Source: Kiritimatiellia bacterium
GTDB taxonomy: Bacteria; Verrucomicrobiota; Kiritimatiellia; RFP12; UBA1067
DNA: 31,160 bases
Reading direction: 5' to 3'
Assembly: GCA_016303225.1 (NCBI GenBank)
Contig: JAEDMC010000006.1
Location: forward strand, 1-31,160
Shown here: piece after piece, positions 22,700-29,503 of the stretch
How positions within the stretch are numbered: position 1 is the stretch's first letter
How the letters are laid out: each line of letters opens with the position of its first letter
Position numbers and translations under genes: made by a program
The notes under the pieces: model-generated
Database searches by the model: none
What the model was told of the DNA's origin: nothing
Seen by the model: only the letters and a program-made list of their open reading frames with translations

Positions 22700-22729
22700 A
22701 TGATACCAAAAATATGGGCTGACTGTCAA
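22700..22729 (-). promoter_or_regulatory. Promoter of the tRNA-Ser(CGA)/tRNA-Gly transcript
   Basis: -35 TTGACA at 22724-22729, an 18-bp spacer, -10 TATCAT at 22700-22705 preceded by TGG. The argS stop codon (TGA, 22726-22728) lies inside the -35. It may also serve recN, which has no visible promoter of its own. Confidence 0.85.
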
Positions 22730-24426
22730 ATATGGCTCGGGGTCTCAATGCCGAGGAGCCCCAACCCCATCTTCAGCACTTCGCCGAAAAGCGCACAGAG
22801 CTTGAGACGCGCGTTCTTCACCGCCTCCTCGCTCTTCAGAATCGGCGAATTCTGGTAGAAGCTCGAATAGAGCTGCGCCGTCTGAAAGAGATAGTCGGCC
22901 AGAACGCTCGGCTTGTACACCTCCGCCGCCCGCACGACCGCCCCCGGGAATTCCAGCAACTGAAGCGCCAGCCTCTTCTCGCTCGGCGTCTCGATCCCAA
23001 AGGCACATTCGCGCAGACTCGTCGAATTCGCGTTCTGATCGCCCCCGGCCTTGGCGAGCAGCGAACACACCCGCGCATACGCATACTGCAGGTACGGACC
23101 CGAATTGCCCTCCAAGGCCAGCGCCTTGTCCCAGTTGAAGTCGATGGTCGTACACGGATCGTGAGAGAGGTCGGAATACTTCACGGCCCCATAGCCGATC
23201 TGCTCGGCGAGCTCCTCCGTGCCGCCGCGCTCCCTCACGATCTCGAACGCGCGGCGCTTCGCCTCGGAAAGGAGATCGTCCAGCTTGATGAGGTTGCCCT
23301 CGCGCGTGGAGATTGCCTTGCCCTGATAGGACATGAGGCCAAAGCCGATGTGCTGGAACGTCGTCGTGTAGCCCAGCTTGCGCGCGATCGCGAAGAACTG
23401 CTGGAAGTGGAGGTTCTGGCGGTCGTCGGTAATGTAGATGATCCGCTCCGGATCGTACTCCGCAACGCGGCTCTCGACGCACGCGAGGTCGCTCGTCGTG
23501 TAGTTGAAGCCACCGTCGGACTTGCGGACGATCGCGACGCCCAGCTTGTCCTTCTCGAGGTTGACGATGAGCGCACCCTCGGACTCCTCCGCAAGGCCCG
23601 CCTTGAGCAGCTTGTCGACGACGCCCGGCATCGCCGCGTTGTAGTACGATTCGCCGCGGTAGGTGTCGAACTTGACGCCGAGCTTCCTGTACATGCGCTC
23701 GAACTCGCCGATCGAGATGTCAATGAACTTCTTCCAGAGCGCGTAGTTCTCCTTGTCGCCCTGCTGAAGCTTGACGAGCTCGGCCTTGCACGCCTCTTTC
23801 CACGCCTTGGACTCCTCGTCTTCACCCTTGGCCTTTGCCGCAGAGAGGACATAGCACTTCTCGAGATTGGCGACCGTGAGATCGTCGCGCTCCTCCTGCG
23901 TGAGACATTCGCGGTAGCCCTTGATGAGGATGCCGAACTGCGTGCCCCAGTCGCCGAGGTGGTTGTCGGCGATCACCCGGTAGCCGAGCGAACGGAAAAT
24001 GCGGTCGATCGCGCAGCCGATCACCGTCGAGCGGATGTGCCCGATGTGCATCTGCTTCGCCGCATTCGGCGACGAATAGTCGATGACGACCGTCTTCCCC
24101 GCTCCTCTCTGCGGGATTCCGCAAAGAGGTTGCTCGTTGAGAGTTGAGAGTTGAGAGTTCAGCCAGGCCGTCGACACCGTCAGGTTCAGGAACCCCGGAC
24201 CGGCGATCTCGACCTTCTCGAAAACCGACTCGCCCTTCAGGAGATCGGCGACCTTCGTCCCGACCTCGCGCGGATTCATCTTGAACTTCTTCGCCAGCTT
24301 CAGCGCATCGTTGCACTGATAGTCGCCGAACTTCGGATCTGTCGCCGGCACCACCCGCACGAAGTCGAAGTTCTCTCCCGGAAACGCCTTCTCGAAGGCC
24401 CCCTTAACAATCTCGCTCAGTTCCAT
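22726..24426 (-). CDS. argS: Arginyl-tRNA synthetase
   Basis: 566-residue class I synthetase. Order: N-terminal tRNA D-loop-recognition domain (about 1-85, with FGDYQCNDALKLAKKFKMNPREV), catalytic core with VVIDYSSPNAAKQMHIGHIRS (HIGH at 127-130), the SYQGKAISTREGNLIKLDDLL segment replacing KMSKS, SDLSHDPCTTIDFNWDKALALEGNSGPYLQYAYAR, and the C-terminal anticodon-binding helices ending LGLLGIETPSHI. A heptamer array and a palindrome (24104-24163) encode residues 88-108, in the linker between the N-terminal domain and the core. The start ATG lies 9 bp after an extended -10 with no Shine-Dalgarno, so it is near-leaderless. Confidence 0.96.
   Translation of the reverse strand: MELSEIVKGAFEKAFPGENFDFVRVVPATDPKFGDYQCNDALKLAKKFKMNPREVGTKVADLLKGESVFEKVEIAGPGFLNLTVSTAWLNSQLSTLNEQPLCGIPQRGAGKTVVIDYSSPNAAKQMHIGHIRSTVIGCAIDRIFRSLGYRVIADNHLGDWGTQFGILIKGYRECLTQEERDDLTVANLEKCYVLSAAKAKGEDEESKAWKEACKAELVKLQQGDKENYALWKKFIDISIGEFERMYRKLGVKFDTYRGESYYNAAMPGVVDKLLKAGLAEESEGALIVNLEKDKLGVAIVRKSDGGFNYTTSDLACVESRVAEYDPERIIYITDDRQNLHFQQFFAIARKLGYTTTFQHIGFGLMSYQGKAISTREGNLIKLDDLLSEAKRRAFEIVRERGGTEELAEQIGYGAVKYSDLSHDPCTTIDFNWDKALALEGNSGPYLQYAYARVCSLLAKAGGDQNANSTSLRECAFGIETPSEKRLALQLLEFPGAVVRAAEVYKPSVLADYLFQTAQLYSSFYQNSPILKSEEAVKNARLKLCALFGEVLKMGLGLLGIETPSHI
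24104..24129. repeat. Near-perfect palindrome within argS
   Basis: Eleven-base arms 24104-24114 and 24119-24129 match at 10 of 11 positions around a 4-nt loop GATT. It directly abuts the heptamer array at 24129-24163 and encodes CGIPQRGAG in the linker before the catalytic core. Confidence 0.65.
24129..24163 (-). repeat. In-frame heptamer array in argS
   Basis: Five 7-bp units on the plus strand: GTTGCTC at 24129, GTTGAGA exact at 24136, 24143 and 24150, GTTCAGC at 24157. It encodes LNSQLSTLNEQPL in the linker upstream of the HIGH-containing core. Confidence 0.9.
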
Positions 24427-24435
24427 AGTCTGCGT

Positions 24436-24444
24436 ATTATAACA
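24436..24444 (-). promoter_or_regulatory. Extended -10 promoter of argS
   Basis: TGTTATAAT on the minus strand. The predicted start is about 3 nt upstream of the ATG at 24426. No good -35 is visible. Confidence 0.65.
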
Positions 24445-24468
24445 AAAATGACGCGCCCGACGGCCTCA

Positions 24469-24543
24469 TCACAGTTCCTTCCGCCACGGGACGGACGACT
24501 GGGCGCCCGGGCGGGTGACGGAAATGGTGACGATCTTCTTCAT
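24469..24543 (-). CDS. Possible 24-residue ORF between argS and proB
   Basis: ATG 24543 to TGA 24469 encodes MKKIVTISVTRPGAQSSVPW plus four residues; the GGGTGG just upstream could act as a weak Shine-Dalgarno sequence. It lies downstream of proB in the same direction. The MKKIVTI start looks protein-like, but the ORF is too short to judge and I know no family. The rest of the 127-bp gap holds the argS promoter. Confidence 0.25.
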   Translation of the reverse strand: MKKIVTISVTRPGAQSSVPWRKEL

Positions 24544-24553
24544 GCCACCCTAC

Positions 24554-25312
24554 TTAGAGCGCGCTGCCGGGGAAGAACGTGCCGACGGACTTGCCGGCGA
24601 GAAGCGGCACGAGGACGGACTTCCGTCCGTTCGCGATGTAAACGTCAATGCCGCTTGCGACCGCGGCCTTGACGGCCGTGAGCTTCGAGTCCATGCCACC
24701 CTTCGAGAGCTTGCCCTTTTCGCCGGCACGGACGAGCTTCATCACGTTCCAGGACTCGTCGACCTCGGGGATGCGCTTGCCCTTTGCGTCAAGGAGTCCG
24801 TCGACCGTAGTCAACAGGACGAGTGAATCCGCCTTCACGAGCTTCGCGATGAGGAAGCTGAGCCAGTCGTTGTCGCCGAAAGTCTGCCCCTTCAGCTCCT
24901 CGTCGGCGACGACGTCGTTCTCGTTCACAACCGGGACGATGCCCGCGCGGACGAGGTGCTCGAGCGACTTCTTCACGTTCTGCGCGCGACGGCGCTCCTC
25001 GAAGTCGTAGTGCGTGAGCAGGCACTGACCGATCTTGACGCTATGCGCGGCAAAGAGCTTCTCGTACTCGTAGATGAACCGCGCCTGCCCGACGGCCGCG
25101 CACATCTGGATGTCGTTGACGTCCGTCGGTCGGGCTTTGAGCCCTAGCGCCTCGACCCCGGCCGCGACCGCGCCCGAAGAGACGAAGACGATCTCATGAC
25201 CTTGCTTGCGAAGTTCGCAGAGCTGGGAGACGAGACGACGAAGCGCCGCATGATCCGGCTTTCCGGACTTCGCGGCAATGGCATGAGTGCCGACCTTGAC
25301 AACGACTTTCAT
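24554..25312 (-). CDS. proB: Glutamate 5-kinase, short form without PUA domain
   Basis: 252 residues from ATG 25312. Amino acid kinase fold: MKVVVKVGTHAIAA at the N-terminus, IVFVSSGAVAAGVEALGL, CAAVGQARFIYEYEKLFAAHSVKIGQCLLTHYDF, VNENDVVADEELKGQTFGDNDWLSFLIAKLVKAD, and GKLSKGGMDSKLTAVKAAVASGIDVYIANG near the end. It phosphorylates glutamate in proline synthesis. The C-terminal PUA domain common in the family is missing, as in many shorter proB proteins. A -10 box ends 7 nt before this ATG, so the predicted transcript begins at the start codon. ATG 25318, two codons earlier, would lie upstream of the predicted transcription start. Confidence 0.93.
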   Translation of the reverse strand: MKVVVKVGTHAIAAKSGKPDHAALRRLVSQLCELRKQGHEIVFVSSGAVAAGVEALGLKARPTDVNDIQMCAAVGQARFIYEYEKLFAAHSVKIGQCLLTHYDFEERRRAQNVKKSLEHLVRAGIVPVVNENDVVADEELKGQTFGDNDWLSFLIAKLVKADSLVLLTTVDGLLDAKGKRIPEVDESWNVMKLVRAGEKGKLSKGGMDSKLTAVKAAVASGIDVYIANGRKSVLVPLLAGKSVGTFFPGSAL

Positions 25313-25318
25313 CCCCAT

Positions 25319-25327
25319 ATTATACCA
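25319..25327 (-). promoter_or_regulatory. Extended -10 promoter of proB
   Basis: TGGTATAAT on the minus strand, in the 15-bp gap after the TonB-receptor stop. The predicted start coincides with the ATG at 25312. Confidence 0.65.
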
Positions 25328-25333
25328 AATGCG

Positions 25334-27301
25334 TCAGAACTCGTAGCGGACCGTGAAGAGGAGGCTGCGACCGGCAGCGGGATAATACGCGTTTTTGCCG
25401 CTCGTTACCGAAGCGACGGCATAGTCGCAATAGCTCTCGTCGAAGAGGTTGTCGCAGGTGAACGCGAAGGAGAGTCCCTCCAGGTGCCAGAAGCTCGGCT
25501 CATAGCGGCAGCCAAGGCGAAAGACACTCACCGCCGACAGCCGTCCGTTCGCATTCGGCGTGTCCGAAATCGCATAGCGCACGCCGACGAGTCGATATCC
25601 CGCCGAGACGGAAAAATCATCCCAAAGCCAGACGCGTCCGTCGACATTGAGCTGCTGACGCGGCACACCCGGCACCCAGTTGTCCTTGTAGATCCCCTCG
25701 GCCTTGATGGCGTTGACGCCGCTCCAGGCGAAACGAAAACCGGCGTGTTTGTCCCGTTCCCAGCCGAATGCGAGGTCGATGCCCTCGCGCCGATGCAGCC
25801 ACTTGGAGTTCTCGTTCGACATCGCAAACGGATTGTAGTGGATTTCGTCCTCGACTTCCGAGTAGTACGCGACGGCCGAGGCAAACCACTCGTCGGTGAT
25901 GTCCCACTGCCCGCCCAGCTCAACGTCCCACCCCGTCTCGGGCTTCGTCGTCTCGCTCTTCCTGCCGTCCCGCCAGCGATACTCGTCCGTAAACGGATTG
26001 CGGTAGAAACGGCACCAGCGGAGGAACACTTTCGCCTCGTCGACGGGATGCCAGTTGAGCGCCACCTCGCCCGCAGCGAAATTGTCCGTGCGCCCGCCGT
26101 TCACCGCAATCGAATTGCGGTTCCAGTCCCGCTCGAGCCGCGCGCCGACGACAAGGGAGAGAGATTCAATCAGCCAGAATTCCTCCTGCGCGAACGTCCC
26201 CGCCGTCCAGCGGTCCGTCATGCAGCTCTCCTGCGTCGCCGGCCCGAACCCGAGATACTGGTCCGTCGAATCGCTGCGGAGGCGGCTGTACTTGAGTTCG
26301 CCGCCGAAGAGGAAGTCGCTCTTGAAGTCCCAGAGATCCGCCGTGCAGTCGTACTGCGGCGCGAAGCGGAAGTTCCAGACGTTCGACTCGTAGTCGCGCA
26401 GATACGTGTAGGCGCCGTAGTCGTCGTCATTCGTGTAATGCGAATGACGTTGTGAAAACGTCGCGATGAAGCTGAGCTCGTTCTCGTCGTTGATGACGCC
26501 GCGGCCGGAGACGGTCGTGCCGAAGGACGTGAGATGCGCCCAGTCCCGGTAGACCGACTTGCGCGGATGATGGCGGTAGTCATATTCGGACAGCGGACCC
26601 GGCAAGTCATATTGCGCGTCGTTGAAAAACGCCGAGACGCGCAGAAAGGAGCCGTTCGCAAAGTCCTTGCGGATGCCGCCCTGGGCGTTCCAGAGGTCAA
26701 AGCCGGAATTGTCGCGGTAGCCGTCCGCTCGGTCGTACCCCATATCCGCGAAGTAGCCGACGCCCTCGTCCTCAAAACCGCCGCGCGTTCCGGTCTGAAC
26801 GCCGACCCGTCCCCAGCTCCCGCCGTGGATCTCGCCGTAGGTCTTTTGTTCGTAGTCGCCCGGATCGGTGATGACGTTGATCATACCGGCGGACGCGCTG
26901 TCGCCGTAGCGAACGGTCTGGGGACCGTAGAGAATCTCCAGCTTGCGCACGCCCCCGAGCGGAACGCGCGTGTAGTTCGGCGCGTAGAAGTCGAAGCTGC
27001 TCAGGTATTCGCCGTCCACCGAGAGCAGGACGCGCCCGAATCCCGTCTCGCCGTAGCCGCGCATCTGGATCTGCGCGAGGGCCGGATTGCCCGCCCCGAG
27101 GTGATAGACGTTGAGGCCCGGAACGCGCGCCGCCAGCTGCGGCAGATCCTTCGCGTCCGTCGCCTGAATCGCCGCAGCGTCGAAGACCTCGACATGCTGC
27201 GCCATCTCCATCGGCTCCTTGCCGACGCGAGAGGCCTCCACCACCACGGTGGGAAAATTAGTGGCGACCGTAGAAACGATCGCCACCATGAACAGCACCA
27301 T
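25334..27301 (-). CDS. TonB-dependent outer membrane receptor
   Basis: 655 residues from ATG 27301; TTG 27307 is the alternative. A short signal peptide (MVLFMVAIVSTVATN-like) is followed by a TonB-box-like TVVVEASR. The plug domain (about 30-145) has VFDAAAIQATDAKDLPQLAARVPGLNV, MRGYGETGFGRVLLSVDGEY, and the plug's ILYGPQTVRYGDSASAGMINVIT. The beta-barrel follows and the protein ends SLLFTVRYEF with a terminal Phe. The plug resembles vitamin B12/siderophore receptors, but the ligand cannot be assigned. It starts about 15 nt after tsf with no Shine-Dalgarno sequence, an odd partner for a ribosomal operon. Confidence 0.9.
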   Translation of the reverse strand: MVLFMVAIVSTVATNFPTVVVEASRVGKEPMEMAQHVEVFDAAAIQATDAKDLPQLAARVPGLNVYHLGAGNPALAQIQMRGYGETGFGRVLLSVDGEYLSSFDFYAPNYTRVPLGGVRKLEILYGPQTVRYGDSASAGMINVITDPGDYEQKTYGEIHGGSWGRVGVQTGTRGGFEDEGVGYFADMGYDRADGYRDNSGFDLWNAQGGIRKDFANGSFLRVSAFFNDAQYDLPGPLSEYDYRHHPRKSVYRDWAHLTSFGTTVSGRGVINDENELSFIATFSQRHSHYTNDDDYGAYTYLRDYESNVWNFRFAPQYDCTADLWDFKSDFLFGGELKYSRLRSDSTDQYLGFGPATQESCMTDRWTAGTFAQEEFWLIESLSLVVGARLERDWNRNSIAVNGGRTDNFAAGEVALNWHPVDEAKVFLRWCRFYRNPFTDEYRWRDGRKSETTKPETGWDVELGGQWDITDEWFASAVAYYSEVEDEIHYNPFAMSNENSKWLHRREGIDLAFGWERDKHAGFRFAWSGVNAIKAEGIYKDNWVPGVPRQQLNVDGRVWLWDDFSVSAGYRLVGVRYAISDTPNANGRLSAVSVFRLGCRYEPSFWHLEGLSFAFTCDNLFDESYCDYAVASVTSGKNAYYPAAGRSLLFTVRYEF

Positions 27302-27316
27302 ATTCAACCGTTCTGA

Positions 27317-28150
27317 TTAGGCGCCGAGCTGCATGCGGCAGAAGCGCTTCACCGTGATCGGCGCGCCGACTTCCTTCGAGACGCCCTCGAGATACTTCTC
27401 GACGGTGACTTCGCCGTCCGCAACGTAATCCTGCTTCACGAGGCAGATCTGGGTGCAGAACTTCGCGGCCATGCCCTTCTTGATGCCCACGAGGGCCTGC
27501 TCCGGAGGAAGCTTGCCCTTCTGCTCCTTGAGCGCGTTGAGCTTGATCTCGAGCTCGGCGTCGATCTCGGCCTGAGGAACGTCCGCCGGCGCGAGGTACT
27601 TCGGCGCGTTCGCCGCGACCTGCAGGCAGATCATGTGCGCGGCTTCGTCGACCTTCGCATCGGCCTTCTCGCACGCGAGCTCCACGAGGACGCCGATCTT
27701 GCCGCCCATGTGGATGTAGCCGGAGAGGACGCCCGCACCCGTGAGCTCATAACGCTCGCTGCGGCGGATCTTGACGTTCTCGCCCGTCTTGGTGAGAAGC
27801 ATCTTGTACTCGTCCATCAGCGTCTCCTCGATGTTCTTGCCCTCGAGCGCGACCTGGGCGGCCTTCTTGCAGAAGTCCTTGTAACTGTCGGTGTTGGCGA
27901 CGAAGTCGGTCTCGCAGTTGACCTCGGCGAGCGCCATGGACTTCTTGTCCGCGGCCTCGGCGAGAGCGACGATACCCTGCTTCGACTCCTTGTCGACGCG
28001 CTTGGCGGCGACGGCAAGACCCTTCTCGCGAAGGTACTTCACCGCCTCGTCCATGTTGCCGTCAGTGGCCTTGAGCGCTTCCTTGCACGCGCCCATACCC
28101 GCAGCCGTCGCCTCGCGCAGCTGCTTGATCATGTCAATCGTAATGTCCAT
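27317..28150 (-). CDS. tsf: Translation elongation factor Ts
   Basis: 277 residues. The N-terminal UBA-like domain (ITIDMIKQLREATAAGMGACKEAL) is followed by the family signature NCETDFVANTD (residues 79-88), which contacts EF-Tu. The C-terminal part has KGMAAKFCTQICLVKQDYVADGEVTVEKYL. It exchanges GDP for GTP on EF-Tu. AAAGGA precedes the ATG. It is downstream of rpsB as in most bacteria, but the gap (about 198 bp) is unusually long and made of repeats. Confidence 0.96.
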   Translation of the reverse strand: MDITIDMIKQLREATAAGMGACKEALKATDGNMDEAVKYLREKGLAVAAKRVDKESKQGIVALAEAADKKSMALAEVNCETDFVANTDSYKDFCKKAAQVALEGKNIEETLMDEYKMLLTKTGENVKIRRSERYELTGAGVLSGYIHMGGKIGVLVELACEKADAKVDEAAHMICLQVAANAPKYLAPADVPQAEIDAELEIKLNALKEQKGKLPPEQALVGIKKGMAAKFCTQICLVKQDYVADGEVTVEKYLEGVSKEVGAPITVKRFCRMQLGA

Positions 28151-28170
28151 TTTTAAGATTCCTTTCTTGA

Positions 28171-28340
28171 ATTCCAGATTTCAAATTTCAAATCTCAGCT
28201 CTGTCATCAGCAACCGTCAGTCGCTCCTAACAATCGTCAGACTCTCCTGCAATCACCAATCTTCACAATCCGCGATGTATCATCACAATCCGCGATGTAT
28301 CATCCGAAATCTGAGATTTGAGATCTGAGATTTGAAATTC
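28171..28340 (-). repeat. Repeat block between rpsB and tsf with two opposed heptamer arrays
   Basis: 28171-28198 has four heptamers on the plus strand (ATTCCAG, ATTTCAA twice, ATCTCAG). 28306-28340 has five in the opposite orientation (GAAATCT, GAGATTT twice, GAGATCT, GAAATTC). They share a perfect 15-bp inverted repeat (28184-28198 with 28325-28339), so the mRNA could form a long stem. Between them lie degenerate units of about 20 bp, ending in two exact copies at 28263-28302. Apart from the tsf ribosome binding site, the whole gap is repetitive. Confidence 0.9.
28263..28302. repeat. Two exact 20-bp tandem copies
   Basis: TCACAATCCGCGATGTATCA occurs at 28263-28282 and again at 28283-28302 without mismatch. 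Weaker 20-bp periodicity (about 14 of 20 matches) continues upstream around 28213-28252. Confidence 0.92.
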
Positions 28341-28348
28341 CCCAAGCA

Positions 28349-29344
28349 TTACGCCTGAGGAGCGGCAGCGGCAGCAGCGGCCTCGGCCTCGACGACCTTG
28401 GCCTGGCGCTTGGCGGCGAGATCGGCCTTCGCCTTGCTCTCGGCGGCTTCCTTCGCGGCACGCGCGGCGGCCTTCACGTTGGCGGCGACGGCGCTCTTCT
28501 TGGCGGACGGACGGCGCTCGCCGGCCGGCTTCGCCGAAGCCTTCGCCTTGCGCTCGGCACGGGCAGCCTTCTCGGTCGCGTCGCGCTGCGCGCGCTCGGC
28601 CTCGCGCTTACGGTTCTCCTCGGCGGCCTTCGCGCCGTACTCGTCGTTCGCGCCCTTGATGACCTTCGCAAGGCCGTTCAGGATGAGCTCGACGCCGCGG
28701 ACGGAATCGTCGTTGCCGGGAATCACGTAGTCAATCGGCTCCGGATCGGCGTTCGTGTCGACGACCGCGACGACCGGGATGTGCAGGCGGACCGCTTCCT
28801 TGACGGCGTTCGCCTCCTTGACGCAGTCGATGATCACGACGGCGCCGGGCTGCTTCGCCATCTCGGCAACGCCCGTCAGGTTCTTCTCGAGCTTGGCGAG
28901 CTCGCGGCGAAGCATCGAGTTCTCCTGCTTGTGCTCGGAGAGCTCGCCGCCGTTGGCCTTCGCCGTCGCCTGCAGCTGACGCATGCGCTTGACGGAGGAA
29001 CGGAGGGTCTTCGCGTTGGTGAGCGTGCCGCCGAGCCAGCGCTCGGTCACGTAATACTGGTCGGTGCTCTCGGCCGTCGTCTTGACGAGCTCGGCGACCT
29101 GCTTCTTCGTCGCGACAAAGAGGATCTTCTTGCCCTCGAGAATCGTATCGCGCACGAACGCGGCGGCCTCGTCGAGAAGCTGGACGGACTGCTGCAGGTC
29201 GATGATGTGGATGCCGTTGCGCTTGTCGAAGATGTAGCCTTTCATCTTCGGGTTCCAGCGCTTCGTCTGATGGCCGAAGTGAAGACCGGCATCAAACATA
29301 TCCTTGAGGGTAACGCCCGTAAGGGCAGACGTAGGCATTTCCAT
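28349..29344 (-). CDS. rpsB: Ribosomal protein S2 with a long Lys/Ala-rich C-terminal tail
   Basis: 331 residues from ATG 29344, chosen because AAAGGA lies 7 nt upstream. The S2 core spans about 1-238: LKDMFDAGLHFGHQTKRWNPKMKGYIFDKRNGIHIIDL, TERWLGGTLTNAKTLR, and the late IPVVAVVDTNADPEPIDYVIPGNDDSVRGVELI. After that comes about 90 residues of Lys, Ala, Glu and Arg, ending in an Ala run, far beyond the normal end of S2. The tail is probably helical or disordered. S2 is a 30S protein assembled late and needed for S1 binding. Confidence 0.95.
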   Translation of the reverse strand: MEMPTSALTGVTLKDMFDAGLHFGHQTKRWNPKMKGYIFDKRNGIHIIDLQQSVQLLDEAAAFVRDTILEGKKILFVATKKQVAELVKTTAESTDQYYVTERWLGGTLTNAKTLRSSVKRMRQLQATAKANGGELSEHKQENSMLRRELAKLEKNLTGVAEMAKQPGAVVIIDCVKEANAVKEAVRLHIPVVAVVDTNADPEPIDYVIPGNDDSVRGVELILNGLAKVIKGANDEYGAKAAEENRKREAERAQRDATEKAARAERKAKASAKPAGERRPSAKKSAVAANVKAAARAAKEAAESKAKADLAAKRQAKVVEAEAAAAAAAPQA

Positions 29345-29449
29345 TTTTTGGTCCTTTCTCAATCTTCAGAGTTCAGATTAATCCGCTTTGACCGTGGGAT
29401 TGGATAACCTCGGTTCGTTCGCTTCAACCCGTCCACCATGGACGAATTG
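29345..29449 (-). promoter_or_regulatory. rpsB 5' leader
   Basis: About 105 nt from the predicted start to the ATG. It contains a small hairpin (CGTCCA/TGGACG, 29430-29444) and an unsupported 26-codon ORF from 29439 whose stop overlaps the ribosome binding site. In other bacteria the rpsB leader is a target of S2 feedback; whether this one is cannot be told from sequence. Confidence 0.4.
29356..29383 (-). repeat. Weak heptamer array in the rpsB leader
   Basis: About four degenerate 7-bp units on the plus strand: TTCTCAA, TCTTCAG, AGTTCAG, ATTAATC. It is the least regular of the arrays and ends next to the rpsB ribosome binding site. Confidence 0.55.
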
Positions 29450-29455
29450 GCGCGT

Positions 29456-29485
29456 AGTATATCAAAAAAGACGGCTCTCGTGCAA
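29456..29485 (-). promoter_or_regulatory. rpsB promoter embedded in a terminator
   Basis: -35 TTGCAC at 29480-29485 in the terminator loop, an 18-bp spacer through the descending stem and T tract, -10 TATACT at 29456-29461 preceded by TGA. Confidence 0.7.
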
Positions 29486-29494
29486 GAGACCGTC
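29464..29494 (-). terminator. Intrinsic terminator of tRNA-Ser(GCU)
   Basis: On the minus strand GACGGTCTC pairs with GAGAGCCGTC (one bulged G) around a loop containing TTGCAC, followed by six T. It lies 10 nt after the tRNA CCA end. Confidence 0.88.
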
Positions 29495-29503
29495 CTTTCG
29501 TTT

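Noticed and set aside
23005..23040. Possible degenerate repeat in argS around NANSTSLRECAFG
   Set aside because: Two partial ATTCGCG copies only; no regular period.
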